Positions 55,391-64,000 of a stretch of DNA of 64,000 bases are shown in pieces (positions within the stretch are counted from its first letter, which is position 1; the number at the start of each line of letters is the position of its first letter). The stretch comes from Burkholderia guangdongensis. Its GTDB lineage: Bacteria; Pseudomonadota; Gammaproteobacteria; Burkholderiales; Burkholderiaceae. The position numbers and the translations under genes were made by a program. The notes beneath the pieces are model-generated. The model made no database searches. It was given only the letters and a program-made list of their open reading frames with translations, and was not told the origin of the DNA. The stretch covers positions 174,497-238,496 of the forward strand of contig NZ_JACBNX010000003.1 in the NCBI RefSeq assembly GCF_013403875.1, written 5' to 3'.

Positions 55391-56026
55391 TCAATCCATC
55401 GACAGACGCAGCGCGAAACCGATCAGCGCGGCGGAAAACGCCCAGCGCTGGACGGTCTGCGCAATCGGATGCGCGCGCAACCATGACGCGAGCCGCGCCG
55501 CGCCGAACACGCATGCGAGATCGAAGCAGACGCCGGTCGCGACGAGCAACGCGCCGAGCGCGAACATTTGCCGGACGACCGGCCCGGCCTCCGGCCGCAC
55601 GAACTGCGGCAGCAGCACCGAGCAGAACAGCAGCGCCTTCGGGTTCAGCAGATTGGTCAGCAGCCCCTTGAAGAACGACTGCCGCAGCTCGCCGGCATCG
55701 TTCGCATCGGGGACGGATGCGCCGCCGGACAGCGCGAACGCCGGCGAGCGGAACACCTGGAACCCGACATACGCGAGATACGCGGCACCGCCGTAGCGGA
55801 TCACGTCGTAGAGCCACGGCGCGCTGCGGATCAGCGCGGCGACCCCGCACGCGGACAGCGTCACGTGCACGGAGCGCGACAGCCAGAGGCCGGCCGCCGC
55901 CGCGACGCCGGGGCGCGTGCCGCGGCCGATGCCCGTCTGCAGCAGCAGCGCCATATCCGGGCCGGGAATCGCGTAGATCGCCGCGAGCGCGGCCAGATAG
56001 ATCAGCAGCAGATGGGTAGAGATCAT
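55391..56026 (-). CDS. LysE/RhtB-family amino-acid exporter
   Basis: 211 residues with six predicted transmembrane segments (LLLIYLAALAAIYAIPGPDMALLLQTG at the N-terminus, PGPDM the family signature). It would export an amino acid or homoserine-type compound. It is divergent from an Lrp/AsnC gene, the usual regulator pairing for this family. Substrate unknown. Confidence 0.9.
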   Translation of the reverse strand: MISTHLLLIYLAALAAIYAIPGPDMALLLQTGIGRGTRPGVAAAAGLWLSRSVHVTLSACGVAALIRSAPWLYDVIRYGGAAYLAYVGFQVFRSPAFALSGGASVPDANDAGELRQSFFKGLLTNLLNPKALLFCSVLLPQFVRPEAGPVVRQMFALGALLVATGVCFDLACVFGAARLASWLRAHPIAQTVQRWAFSAALIGFALRLSMD

Positions 56027-56157
56027 GTTCGCCTCGTCTTCAATGGCGATATATTGCCGCCAACGGATGAGGGATGATCGGCCTAATTTGCTAGCCTACT
56101 GGCGCCCGATAGCGGATTCCTCCAAAATCCCGCCATCGACATGACCATTCCGCCAAT

Positions 56158-56622
56158 ATGCCCGACCTCGACAAAACCGACCGCGCGATCCTTGCCGCAC
56201 TGCAGCGCGACGGCCGCGTGCCGATCGCGCGCCTCGCCGACGCCGTGGGGCTCTCCGAAACGCCGTGCGCGCGGCGCCTGAAACGCCTCGAAAGCGAAGG
56301 CTATATCGAGCGCTACCGTGCGCAGCTGTCGCGCAAGGCGCTCGGCTTCGGCGTCGTCGCGTTCGTGCTCGTGCGCTTCGCGGTGCACGATCGGGCCGTC
56401 GCGGACCGCTTCGAGCGCGAAATCCTCGCGATCGAGCGGATCCTGTCGTGCCACAACGTGTCGGGCACGGCCGACTATCTGCTGCAGATCGTCGCGAACG
56501 ATCTCGAAGACTACGGCACGTTCCTGCGTGAAACGCTGCGCATCCTGCCCGGTGTGACGTCGGTCGAATCGGTGCTGTCGCTGCGCGAGGTCAAGCGCGA
56601 CTCGGGGCTGCCGATTCCGTGA
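56158..56622 (+). CDS. Lrp/AsnC-family regulator
   Basis: 154 residues. N-terminal HTH: DKTDRAILAALQRDGRVPIARLADAVGLSETPCARRLKRLESEGYI. C-terminal RAM/AsnC effector domain: VVAFVLVRFAVHDRAVADRFE through VESVLSLREVK. It likely senses an amino acid and regulates the divergent LysE exporter; the 131-bp gap between them is the shared control region. Confidence 0.92.
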   Translation: MPDLDKTDRAILAALQRDGRVPIARLADAVGLSETPCARRLKRLESEGYIERYRAQLSRKALGFGVVAFVLVRFAVHDRAVADRFEREILAIERILSCHNVSGTADYLLQIVANDLEDYGTFLRETLRILPGVTSVESVLSLREVKRDSGLPIP

Positions 56623-56661
56623 GCGGACGCGGCCGGCATGCCGGCACACCGCAATGCAGCA

Positions 56662-57561
56662 TCACGACGCCGGCTTCGGCTGGCCGATCACCAGATCGCG
56701 CTCGCCGAGCTGCTGCTCGCCGTCATCGCCGATCAGCAGGAATTTCAGCTTCGCGTGCTCGCCCGGATTGCCGCCCGCATTGCCTCCCGCATTGCCGCCC
56801 GGATGGCCGCCGGGATTGCCGCCCGGATGGCCGGCGCGCACGCCGATCTTCGCGTCGCCACGCGAGAAAGGCGCGATCATGTCGACCGCGCTCTCGTGCA
56901 TCGTGTCGCCGATCGCCAGCTGCATCGCGCTGATCGTCGCGTGGTACGGCGTCGGATTGTCGACCGACAGCACCAGATGATCCGGCATCCTGACCAGCGA
57001 AAACGTCAGGCGCTTCGGCACCTCGGCCGCCGGGTACGGCAGCTTGCCCGCCGGACGCACGAACACCTTGATCTGCGTGCGCATCGTGATCGTCACGGTC
57101 TGCTCGTCGTTGCGCCTGTCTTTCGGCGTCGCGGGAATCTCATAGAGATTGAGCCAGAACGCGGATTCGCGGTCGGTCGGCAGCGGCGCGCCGGTATTGA
57201 GCAGGCGCAGGCTCGTCTGCTCGCCGGCGCTCATCCGGAAGACCGGCGGCAGCACGAGCACCGGCGCCTTCGATTCCTCCGGCAACGCGTCGATCCGCCC
57301 GTCGTCGACCCACGCTTGCACGAGCACCGGATACTTGTTCACGTTGAACAGCTGCAACGACTCTTCGGGCGCATCCGCATCGAGCACGACTCGCGACGTG
57401 ACGGGCGTCACGCCGGCGAAGGCCGGCAAGGTCCACGCGACCGACAGCCACGCGCAGAGGAGCAGCACCATGCGCTTCACGTGGCCGCTGCCGCGCCACG
57501 CGAGCCGCCCAATACTCGACGAGCGGTCGATCATGATCGGAATCTCCTGGTAAATGTTCAT
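56662..57561 (-). CDS. Fimbrial periplasmic chaperone with Gly/Asn/His repeat insertion
   Basis: 299 residues, with GAGG upstream of the ATG. A signal peptide region near residues 30-48 precedes the mature protein, which begins GVTPVTSRVV. PapD-like motifs: LVQAWVDDGRIDALPEESKAPVLVLPPVFRMSAGEQTSLRLL. A C-terminal insertion of GGHPGGN-type repeats (~240-265) is unusual for the family. It would hold pilins by donor-strand complementation and follows the usher gene in the operon, giving the cluster two chaperones. Confidence 0.88.
   Translation of the reverse strand: MNIYQEIPIMIDRSSSIGRLAWRGSGHVKRMVLLLCAWLSVAWTLPAFAGVTPVTSRVVLDADAPEESLQLFNVNKYPVLVQAWVDDGRIDALPEESKAPVLVLPPVFRMSAGEQTSLRLLNTGAPLPTDRESAFWLNLYEIPATPKDRRNDEQTVTITMRTQIKVFVRPAGKLPYPAAEVPKRLTFSLVRMPDHLVLSVDNPTPYHATISAMQLAIGDTMHESAVDMIAPFSRGDAKIGVRAGHPGGNPGGHPGGNAGGNAGGNPGEHAKLKFLLIGDDGEQQLGERDLVIGQPKPAS
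56757..56835 (-). repeat. 12-bp in-frame repeat in the fimbrial chaperone
   Basis: GCCCGGATTGCC-type units encode GGNPGGHP repeats near the chaperone's C-terminus. Copy number could vary between strains without frameshift. Confidence 0.75.
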
Positions 57562-57571
57562 CGCGCGTCCC

Positions 57572-60334
57572 TCAATGCGCGAGCGCCGTGGTCTCGATCG
57601 GCGTGCAGCGCGCGTCGAAACGCGTGATCAGCGCCTTCGAATCCTGCCCGTTGAGGCGATAGTCGATCGCGCACTGCTCTTCACGACGATCGCCCCATTT
57701 GACGGTCAGCGAGCCTTGCTGATCCGGCACGCGCGCGTAGACCTGACCACCCTGCCCGACGACACCGATCGTCGCTCCGGTGCCGTCCCGCACGTCCGCG
57801 CCGAGCGGCAGTGCGTCGCCATCCGCGTCGGTCGCGTGGATCAGCAGCGCGTGGCCGGTGCGCGTCGCGAACTTGAGCAGCACCGCCGAGCCCGCGTAAG
57901 GCGCGACGCGGATCTCGTTCGCGGTCAGTTCCGCGTTGCGGTTGATGCCCTTCGCGTCGAGCGCGACGTCGTTGTAGCGGTAAGGCGTCAGCGACGGAAT
58001 GATCGCGTAGCCGAAGCGGTCGATCTTCGTGCCCTGCGTATTGCGCACGGTCGCCCCTTCCGCGCCCTTCGCCTCGACGATGCCGAACGTGTCGCCGAGA
58101 TACGGGCCGAGCGTGACGCCGCCCCCGTGCGCGACGAGCGCGCCCCGCGCGTTCGCGCCGGCCTGCCAGTAACCCTTGCCCTGCGAATAGTTCGCGCCGA
58201 CCGTGATCATCGACAGGTTCTTCTGTACGTTGCCGCCGTAGCTCGGCGCCGCGCTCGTGTCGCCCGATACGGTCAGACCGTAGCTGAGCGACTGCGATTC
58301 GCCGACGGTGCCGTTCACGGATGCCTGATACGACGCGCCCTGATCGGTCGCGCTCGCGACGCTGCCGGAGAACGTCGGCGCACGCGGGCTCGAGCCGAGC
58401 GGGATCGAGATCGTCGCCATGACCGCGGTGCTGGCTTCGGACGCCCAGTTCGTGAGCGACGCGCGCCCGACGCCGGACCGGCCGACGCCGTTGATGCTGC
58501 CGGTCCGCTGGCGGACGACCGACAGGTTGTAGCTGATCGAGCGGTAATTGTTGCTGTAGCTGAACTGATACTGCGTGTCGCGCGATCGCGAGCCGTAATA
58601 GCTGCTCGTCGACGCCGACAGCGACAGCGAACCGAGGCGCCCGAGGCTCTGGTTGACGTTGAGCGTCAACTGGTCGCGCTGCTGATACGTGCTCGGCAGC
58701 CAGCCGCTCGCGTCGCGATACGCGTTTCGCGAGGTCAGCGCGCTCGCGAAATCGCGGTAGCCGCGGGTCGAATAGTGATAGCCGGTCAGCGCGATCGTCG
58801 TCAGCGTCGGTTGAATCGTGTGGCTGTAGTTGATCGAGCCGAGCCAGCCGTGCACGCGCTTGCCGCGCTCGTCGAGCGCGTTCGACCAGGCCGCGTTCAG
58901 GCCGAACGCGCCATACGACGTCGCGAACACGACACCGCCGAGCAGCGACTGATAATCGACGGACACGCGCGCGCCACCGTTGACGGTGAGCATGTTGGTC
59001 AGGCCGCGCTCGTACGTCAGGTCCGCGAACGCCGCGTGCGAGCCTTCGATCTGGCGCACCTGCCCGAGCGTGAAGCTGTAGCGCGACGCACCGGGCCGCA
59101 GTGAATTCGACACGGCCGAGAACGGCACCTTGAACGTGGACACATGCCCGTTCGCCTCGAACACCTGCACGGTCAGGTCGCCCTGATAGCTGGTCGGATT
59201 GAGGTCGCTGAACGCGAACGGGCCCGGCGCGACCGTCGCCTGATAGATCACGTTGCCGTTCTGGCTGACGACGACGCGCGCATTCGTGTTCGCGACACCC
59301 TTCACGGTCGGCGCATAGCCGCGCAGTGAATCGGGCAGCATGCGGTCGTCGCTCTCGAGATGAATGCCGCGATAGCCGACAGGACTCAACAAGCTGCCGC
59401 CGGTGAAGTTGTCGCCGACGACGAGCTTGCTGCCGATCGACACGAGCGGCCGCTCGACGTACGTGCGGATGTTGTCCCAGCGGCTGGCGTTGCCGGAGAC
59501 GGTGCCGTTGAACGTATAGGCGGACTGCTGATGGAAGCGCCACAGCCCGATGTTCAGGCCCGCGTTGATGCCGGCGTAAACCGAATTCGACTGGCTGCCG
59601 AGCGACGACGCGGTGTAGTAGTTCGTGTCGTAATTGAAATAGGCCATCGTCCGGCCCGCGTCGAGGCTGGCCGGATCGATCGTGCCGCGCGGCACGTGCC
59701 GCATCTGCGTCTGCGGCACGCTGACGTCGAGACGCAGGCGCGACAGGTCGAACTTCGCCGACGCGCCGGGCACGCGCTCGGACAGCGCGACGCACCGAGC
59801 GCCGTTCGCTTCGGCGGCGTCGCGACGCCCGTGCGCGGCATCGGCGGTGCGATGCTCGGTCGATGCGTCGGACACGTCAGCGTCGGCTGCTGCGCCGTCG
59901 GGTGCGCCAGCGTCAGCGCCCAAGTCGGCGTCGGCCGGCTGCAGCAGTATGCCGCTCGCCCCCAGCAACGCGTCGCTCAGGCACGGTTGAACGTCACCGC
60001 TCGCGGTACTTCGAAAATCGACCGTTTTACGGGTGATGAAAACGTTGTTGACGTAGACGTCGACGCGATAGCTGCCCGGCTCGATCGTGCTTGCCTTGTT
60101 GAAGCGTTCGATGTCGGCGACGCCGAGCGGCGTGCCCAGCAACAACGAGCTATCGAAGTTATAGGTGTCGGTCGAGCTGGCGGACGCCCCCGCATCGTCC
60201 TGACCCGGTGCGGCCCATGCGTGGCCGGCCGGGACTGCGAAGCCAAGCGCGGCGCCGATAAGCGACAGCTGGAAAGGCCATTGCGCCTTTCCGCTCTCGG
60301 AGACGGATACGAGGTTGTTTTGTCGACCGGACAT
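57572..60334 (-). CDS. Outer-membrane fimbrial usher
   Basis: 920 residues, the FimD/PapC class. A signal-type N-terminus leads into the N-terminal chaperone-binding domain with YNFDSSLLLGTPLGVADIERF and VDVYVNN. A 24-strand barrel with plug domain follows, and the C-terminal domains include RFGYAIIPSLTPYRYNDVALD and GTGATIGVVGQGGQVYARVP. It assembles and secretes the pilus. It lies in an operon between chaperone genes, 10 bp before the second chaperone. An N-terminal segment with a TAD-rich stretch (~130-160) is somewhat longer than usual. Confidence 0.93.
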   Translation of the reverse strand: MSGRQNNLVSVSESGKAQWPFQLSLIGAALGFAVPAGHAWAAPGQDDAGASASSTDTYNFDSSLLLGTPLGVADIERFNKASTIEPGSYRVDVYVNNVFITRKTVDFRSTASGDVQPCLSDALLGASGILLQPADADLGADAGAPDGAAADADVSDASTEHRTADAAHGRRDAAEANGARCVALSERVPGASAKFDLSRLRLDVSVPQTQMRHVPRGTIDPASLDAGRTMAYFNYDTNYYTASSLGSQSNSVYAGINAGLNIGLWRFHQQSAYTFNGTVSGNASRWDNIRTYVERPLVSIGSKLVVGDNFTGGSLLSPVGYRGIHLESDDRMLPDSLRGYAPTVKGVANTNARVVVSQNGNVIYQATVAPGPFAFSDLNPTSYQGDLTVQVFEANGHVSTFKVPFSAVSNSLRPGASRYSFTLGQVRQIEGSHAAFADLTYERGLTNMLTVNGGARVSVDYQSLLGGVVFATSYGAFGLNAAWSNALDERGKRVHGWLGSINYSHTIQPTLTTIALTGYHYSTRGYRDFASALTSRNAYRDASGWLPSTYQQRDQLTLNVNQSLGRLGSLSLSASTSSYYGSRSRDTQYQFSYSNNYRSISYNLSVVRQRTGSINGVGRSGVGRASLTNWASEASTAVMATISIPLGSSPRAPTFSGSVASATDQGASYQASVNGTVGESQSLSYGLTVSGDTSAAPSYGGNVQKNLSMITVGANYSQGKGYWQAGANARGALVAHGGGVTLGPYLGDTFGIVEAKGAEGATVRNTQGTKIDRFGYAIIPSLTPYRYNDVALDAKGINRNAELTANEIRVAPYAGSAVLLKFATRTGHALLIHATDADGDALPLGADVRDGTGATIGVVGQGGQVYARVPDQQGSLTVKWGDRREEQCAIDYRLNGQDSKALITRFDARCTPIETTALAH

Positions 60335-60335
60335 A

Positions 60336-61091
60336 TCACTTCACGCCTTGTGCGGTGATCGGGTATTCGGATTCGCGAACTGCGCCGTAGTCGTCGACGT
60401 AGCGGATTTTCACGCGAATGGCGGAGCTGTCGAGCGGACAGCTACCTTTCAGATTCCAGGTTGCATCGGCGCGCGGCGCGATCATGTCCGGCTCGAACGT
60501 TGCGGTATGCGAGCCGCAGGCGAGGCTGCCGCTCACCAGCGAGATGTAATAGGACGACGCATTTTTCGCGGCGATGCGCTCGCTCTTGCCCTGCCCGCTG
60601 ATGCTGAAGCTGAGTTTTTCGGGCGCGCTTGGCGCGCTGTCCGCGATACCCGACGGGCGATAGAAGAGCTTGAGCCGGTTGCGCAGCATCACGAGCATCT
60701 GGTTCTCTTCCGCATAGGCGGCATTCACCGACGGCACCTGCAGCGTATTGAGATAAAACACCGTTTCACGATCCTGCGGCAGATCCTTCCCCGTATAGAC
60801 GACGCGCACCATCTGGCCGCCCTTCGCGTCGATACGGAAGATCGGCGGGGTCACGAGGAAAGGCGCATCCGCGGTCTTCGGCGTCGAGCGTTCGTCGCCC
60901 GCGTCGACCCAGACCTGCATCACGCTCGGACCATCATCGCGATTGCTGAATTGGAGGCTGCGCTCGGGCGCGCTGCCGTCGTAAATCACACGTGTATTGG
61001 GCAATACGACGCTGCCAAAGGCCATGCCGGCCTGCGCGCCAAGCGCGAGGACGGCGATTGCCCTGAAAACTCCTGTACGTAATGAATTCAT
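60336..61091 (-). CDS. Fimbrial periplasmic chaperone (PapD-like)
   Basis: 251 residues from the ATG at 61091, which has AGGGG at good spacing. Signal peptide ~1-25 (MNSLRTGVFRAIAVLALGAQ). PapD-fold motifs: VVLPNTRVIYDGSAPERSLQF, PPIFRIDAKGGQMVRVVYTGKDLPQDRETVFYLN and LKLFYRPSG. It carries pilin subunits to the usher, whose gene starts 1-2 bp after its stop, so they are tightly coupled. It is the first chaperone after the pilin gene. Confidence 0.93.
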   Translation of the reverse strand: MNSLRTGVFRAIAVLALGAQAGMAFGSVVLPNTRVIYDGSAPERSLQFSNRDDGPSVMQVWVDAGDERSTPKTADAPFLVTPPIFRIDAKGGQMVRVVYTGKDLPQDRETVFYLNTLQVPSVNAAYAEENQMLVMLRNRLKLFYRPSGIADSAPSAPEKLSFSISGQGKSERIAAKNASSYYISLVSGSLACGSHTATFEPDMIAPRADATWNLKGSCPLDSSAIRVKIRYVDDYGAVRESEYPITAQGVK

Positions 61092-61184
61092 GAACATCCC
61101 CTGAGCGGGCCCCATTTACTCTGCACTGCGAATAAATAATCGGACCTGCGTGACAACGCAGATCCGATGGCTCGTCAAACTAGA

Positions 61185-61727
61185 TTAGCGATAGCTCACT
61201 TGATACTGCACGCTGCCCTTCACGGAACCAGGCGCGACGCCGCCCTGTTCCGAGATGTACTGAACGGCGAAGTCATACGAAGCCGACGTCTGGCCGACGC
61301 CGAGGCTCAGGCCCGTGGCGGCATAGCCTTCCGCGCCGCTCAGGTTGAACGGCGACGACGGTGCGGAGGGATCGAGCAGCTGCAGTGCGACGCCCTTTGC
61401 GGTGCCGACGTTGTCGAGGTTGCCGGCGGTCGTGGTCTGGTTGCCCATGAATACGGTCTTGATCGACTGAGCTGCGGTGGTCGGAGCCGTACAGCCGCTG
61501 ACGCCGACTGCGAAGGTCGTCAGACCGGCGGTGCTGCCTGCGCTCGCGAGCTTCGACGAAGAAACGGTCGGCAGCAGCACGGTCGGGTTGGCCGTGGCGC
61601 CGTTGATCGCGACTTCACACGTCTGGTCCGTCACTTCGCCGTGGAAGTTGATGGTGTTGGCGCTGGCAGCCAATACCGCGGACGCCGGGATAGCTGCGAT
61701 GGCGAGGGCAAGAAGATGCTTTTTCAT
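61185..61727 (-). CDS. Major fimbrial subunit (type 1-like pilin)
   Basis: 180 residues from the ATG at 61727 (MKKHLLALAIAAIPASAV). A signal peptide (~1-20) is followed by a pilin fold with Cys in DQTCEVAIN and GVSGCTA forming the typical disulfide, and a C-terminal VKGSVQYQVSYR strand with the penultimate Tyr typical for chaperone recognition. It leads the chaperone-usher operon. A long 5' leader and an inverted repeat upstream suggest phase- or environment-dependent control. The upstream frame to 61964 is not the real N-terminus. Confidence 0.92.
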   Translation of the reverse strand: MKKHLLALAIAAIPASAVLAASANTINFHGEVTDQTCEVAINGATANPTVLLPTVSSSKLASAGSTAGLTTFAVGVSGCTAPTTAAQSIKTVFMGNQTTTAGNLDNVGTAKGVALQLLDPSAPSSPFNLSGAEGYAATGLSLGVGQTSASYDFAVQYISEQGGVAPGSVKGSVQYQVSYR

Positions 61728-61938
61728 GTATACAACCCGTTTAAGTAAAGTGACAAAACCAAAGCCAGACGAACGGTTTTCAAAATTTAGAATTCCTAAT
61801 ATCCGACGAAGGTTGCGCGCCTTTGCGCGCATGGACCATCGGGTCCGCTCTCCGGTGAGCGAAATCGACCTGCTCGTGATTTCGCTCCTCAGTCGGCCGG
61901 GTGGAGCGCGCAGGACGCACCCCAGCTGAAACGCCGTT
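61728..61938 (-). other. Leader of the fimbrial operon with two small hairpins
   Basis: No gene is supported here. GCGCGC (61815-61820) with GCGCGC (61825-61830) and GGACC (61833-61837) with GGTCC (61842-61846) form two adjacent hairpins in the transcript leader before the pilin ATG. They may affect mRNA stability or translation. Confidence 0.4.
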
Positions 61939-61970
61939 TCACAATTGACCAGCCGAAGTGCCAATTGTGA
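61939..61970. promoter_or_regulatory. Spaced inverted repeat upstream of the pilin gene
   Basis: TCACAATTG (61939-61947) and CAATTGTGA (61962-61970) are exact reverse complements separated by 14 bp. This could be a regulator operator, or an inversion site (though arms of 9 bp are short). A candidate -35 TTGACA on the minus strand lies at 62019-62024 with no clear -10. Confidence 0.5.
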
Positions 61971-62201
61971 CAGAGTCAGGCAAAACTGTAATCATTTTGC
62001 AAGGCATCACTTGAGCTATGTCAATAAACAATCTAATAGTTAAATTTAATTAAAGAAATAGAATTTGGCTTGAAGCCCGATCGGGGCAGACGCCGCTGGT
62101 GTCATTACACAACGGCAGTTGAAGAGGCTGGGGGAGGGGGTGGTTCGGCGCAGCGTCCGGAGTGCGAAGCTGTCTGGACGAGGCCTGAGAAGGCCCAAAA
62201 C
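61971..62201. other. AT-richer gap between the fimbrial operon promoter and the rRNA operon
   Basis: No supported gene or RNA. The 61980-62060 segment is AT-rich and probably contains the fimbrial promoter; the rest is low-complexity G-rich sequence of no evident function. Confidence 0.4.
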
Positions 62202-62233
62202 AAAAAACCCCCGCCGGTTGGGCGGGGGTTTTT
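62202..62233 (-). terminator. rRNA operon terminator
   Basis: Arms AAAAAACCCCCGCC and GGGCGGGGGTTTTT form a strong GC hairpin with a short loop and flanking A and T runs, directly downstream of the 5S gene in the rRNA transcription direction (minus strand). Confidence 0.85.
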
Positions 62234-62245
62234 CAGTAAGGGGAG

Positions 62246-62359
62246 CCTGACGATTACCTACTTTCACACGGGCAATCCGCACTATCATCGGCGTAGAGTC
62301 GTTTCACGGTCCTGTTCGGGATGGGAAGGGGTGGGACCGACTCGCTATGGTCATCAGGC
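62246..62359 (-). rRNA. rrf: 5S ribosomal RNA
   Basis: On the minus strand the sequence begins TGCCTGATGACCATAGCGAG and continues GTCGGTCCCACCCCTTCCC..., with GAAACGACTCTACGCC and a 3' end near GTCAGGC. The length (~114 nt), the paired 5'/3' ends (GCCTGA with TCAGGC) and position after 23S identify it. Confidence 0.95.
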
Positions 62360-62471
62360 AAAAGGGGGGGTCGTCTCGCTTCGCGAGGCGACCAATCCGG
62401 GAAGAAGCAGTAATCTTGGGTTGTGTGTATCACACGAGAATTCTGCAGCCTGCAAAACAGACTGGTTATAG
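62360..62471 (-). other. 23S-5S intergenic spacer
   Basis: 112-bp spacer between the 23S and 5S genes on the minus strand. It holds no tRNA that I can see. Confidence 0.6.

Positions 62472-64000
<1,529 letters not shown>

Noticed and set aside
61939..61970. A type 1 fimbrial invertible (fim) switch
   Set aside because: The arms are only 9 bp with 14 bp between, too short for the known switch, and no recombinase gene is adjacent. Kept only as a candidate operator.

Overview
This is a high-GC proteobacterial chromosome segment, most likely Burkholderia and probably of the B. cepacia complex type. The evidence is very GC-rich codon use, betaproteobacterial-looking 23S and 5S rRNA sequence at the right edge, hopanoid side-chain genes, and the dense mix of TetR, LysR, Lrp and DeoR regulators with small catabolic modules. 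The species call is inference; no database was searched.

Layout. 1-11.3 kb: a two-partner secretion (TPS) locus on the minus strand, in the order CHAT protease with TPR-like region, TpsB transporter, TpsA exoprotein. It is divergent from a membrane Ser/Thr kinase with a C-terminal DUF4384-like domain, which is followed by an MltA-type lytic transglycosylase lipoprotein. 11.4-13.0 kb: a TetR regulator and an exported alpha/beta hydrolase sharing a control region with a perfect 22-bp palindrome. 13.1-18.1 kb: a lower-GC accessory stretch with a 2OG-Fe(II) oxygenase, methyltransferase, acetyltransferase, orphan genes, a probable gene remnant and an unrecognised lipoprotein. 18.1-20.5 kb: hpnI-hpnL. 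20.6-25.0 kb: FKBP isomerase, GST, Bcr/CflA-type efflux pump and an HtrA-like protease with an unusual active site. 25.0-29.5 kb: PadR regulator divergent from a FadH-like reductase, SnoaL-like and crotonase operon. 29.5-36.7 kb: ArsR-SRPBCC pair, DnaJ-domain protein, GT2, L,D-transpeptidase, DUF169 protein, M28-like protein and LysR. 36.7-41.2 kb: pipecolate/lysine-type catabolism (amaB-like and amaA-like) with TetR and DeoR regulators. 41.3-47.6 kb: DMT transporter, small exported proteins, and an ECF sigma, anti-sigma and periplasmic sensor set followed by a DUF1800/DUF1501 pair whose DUF1800 gene has an in-frame amber codon.

47.7-50.5 kb holds an operon of a CRP-like protein carrying a FliG C-terminal-like domain, then motA, then motB: a possible regulated stator and rotor-like module. 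50.9-56.6 kb: methyltransferase, translationally coupled S53 and S10 peptidases, and a LysE exporter with its divergent Lrp regulator. 56.7-61.7 kb: a chaperone-usher fimbrial operon (pilin, chaperone, usher, second chaperone). 62.2-64 kb: the 3' end of an rRNA operon on the minus strand (partial 23S, 5S, terminator).

The two most interesting loci are the CRP/FliG-like-MotA-MotB operon and the kinase/CHAT/TPS locus. Starts were moved inward from the longest reading frame wherever a Shine-Dalgarno (SD) sequence, signal peptide or family start supported it; these choices are noted per gene.
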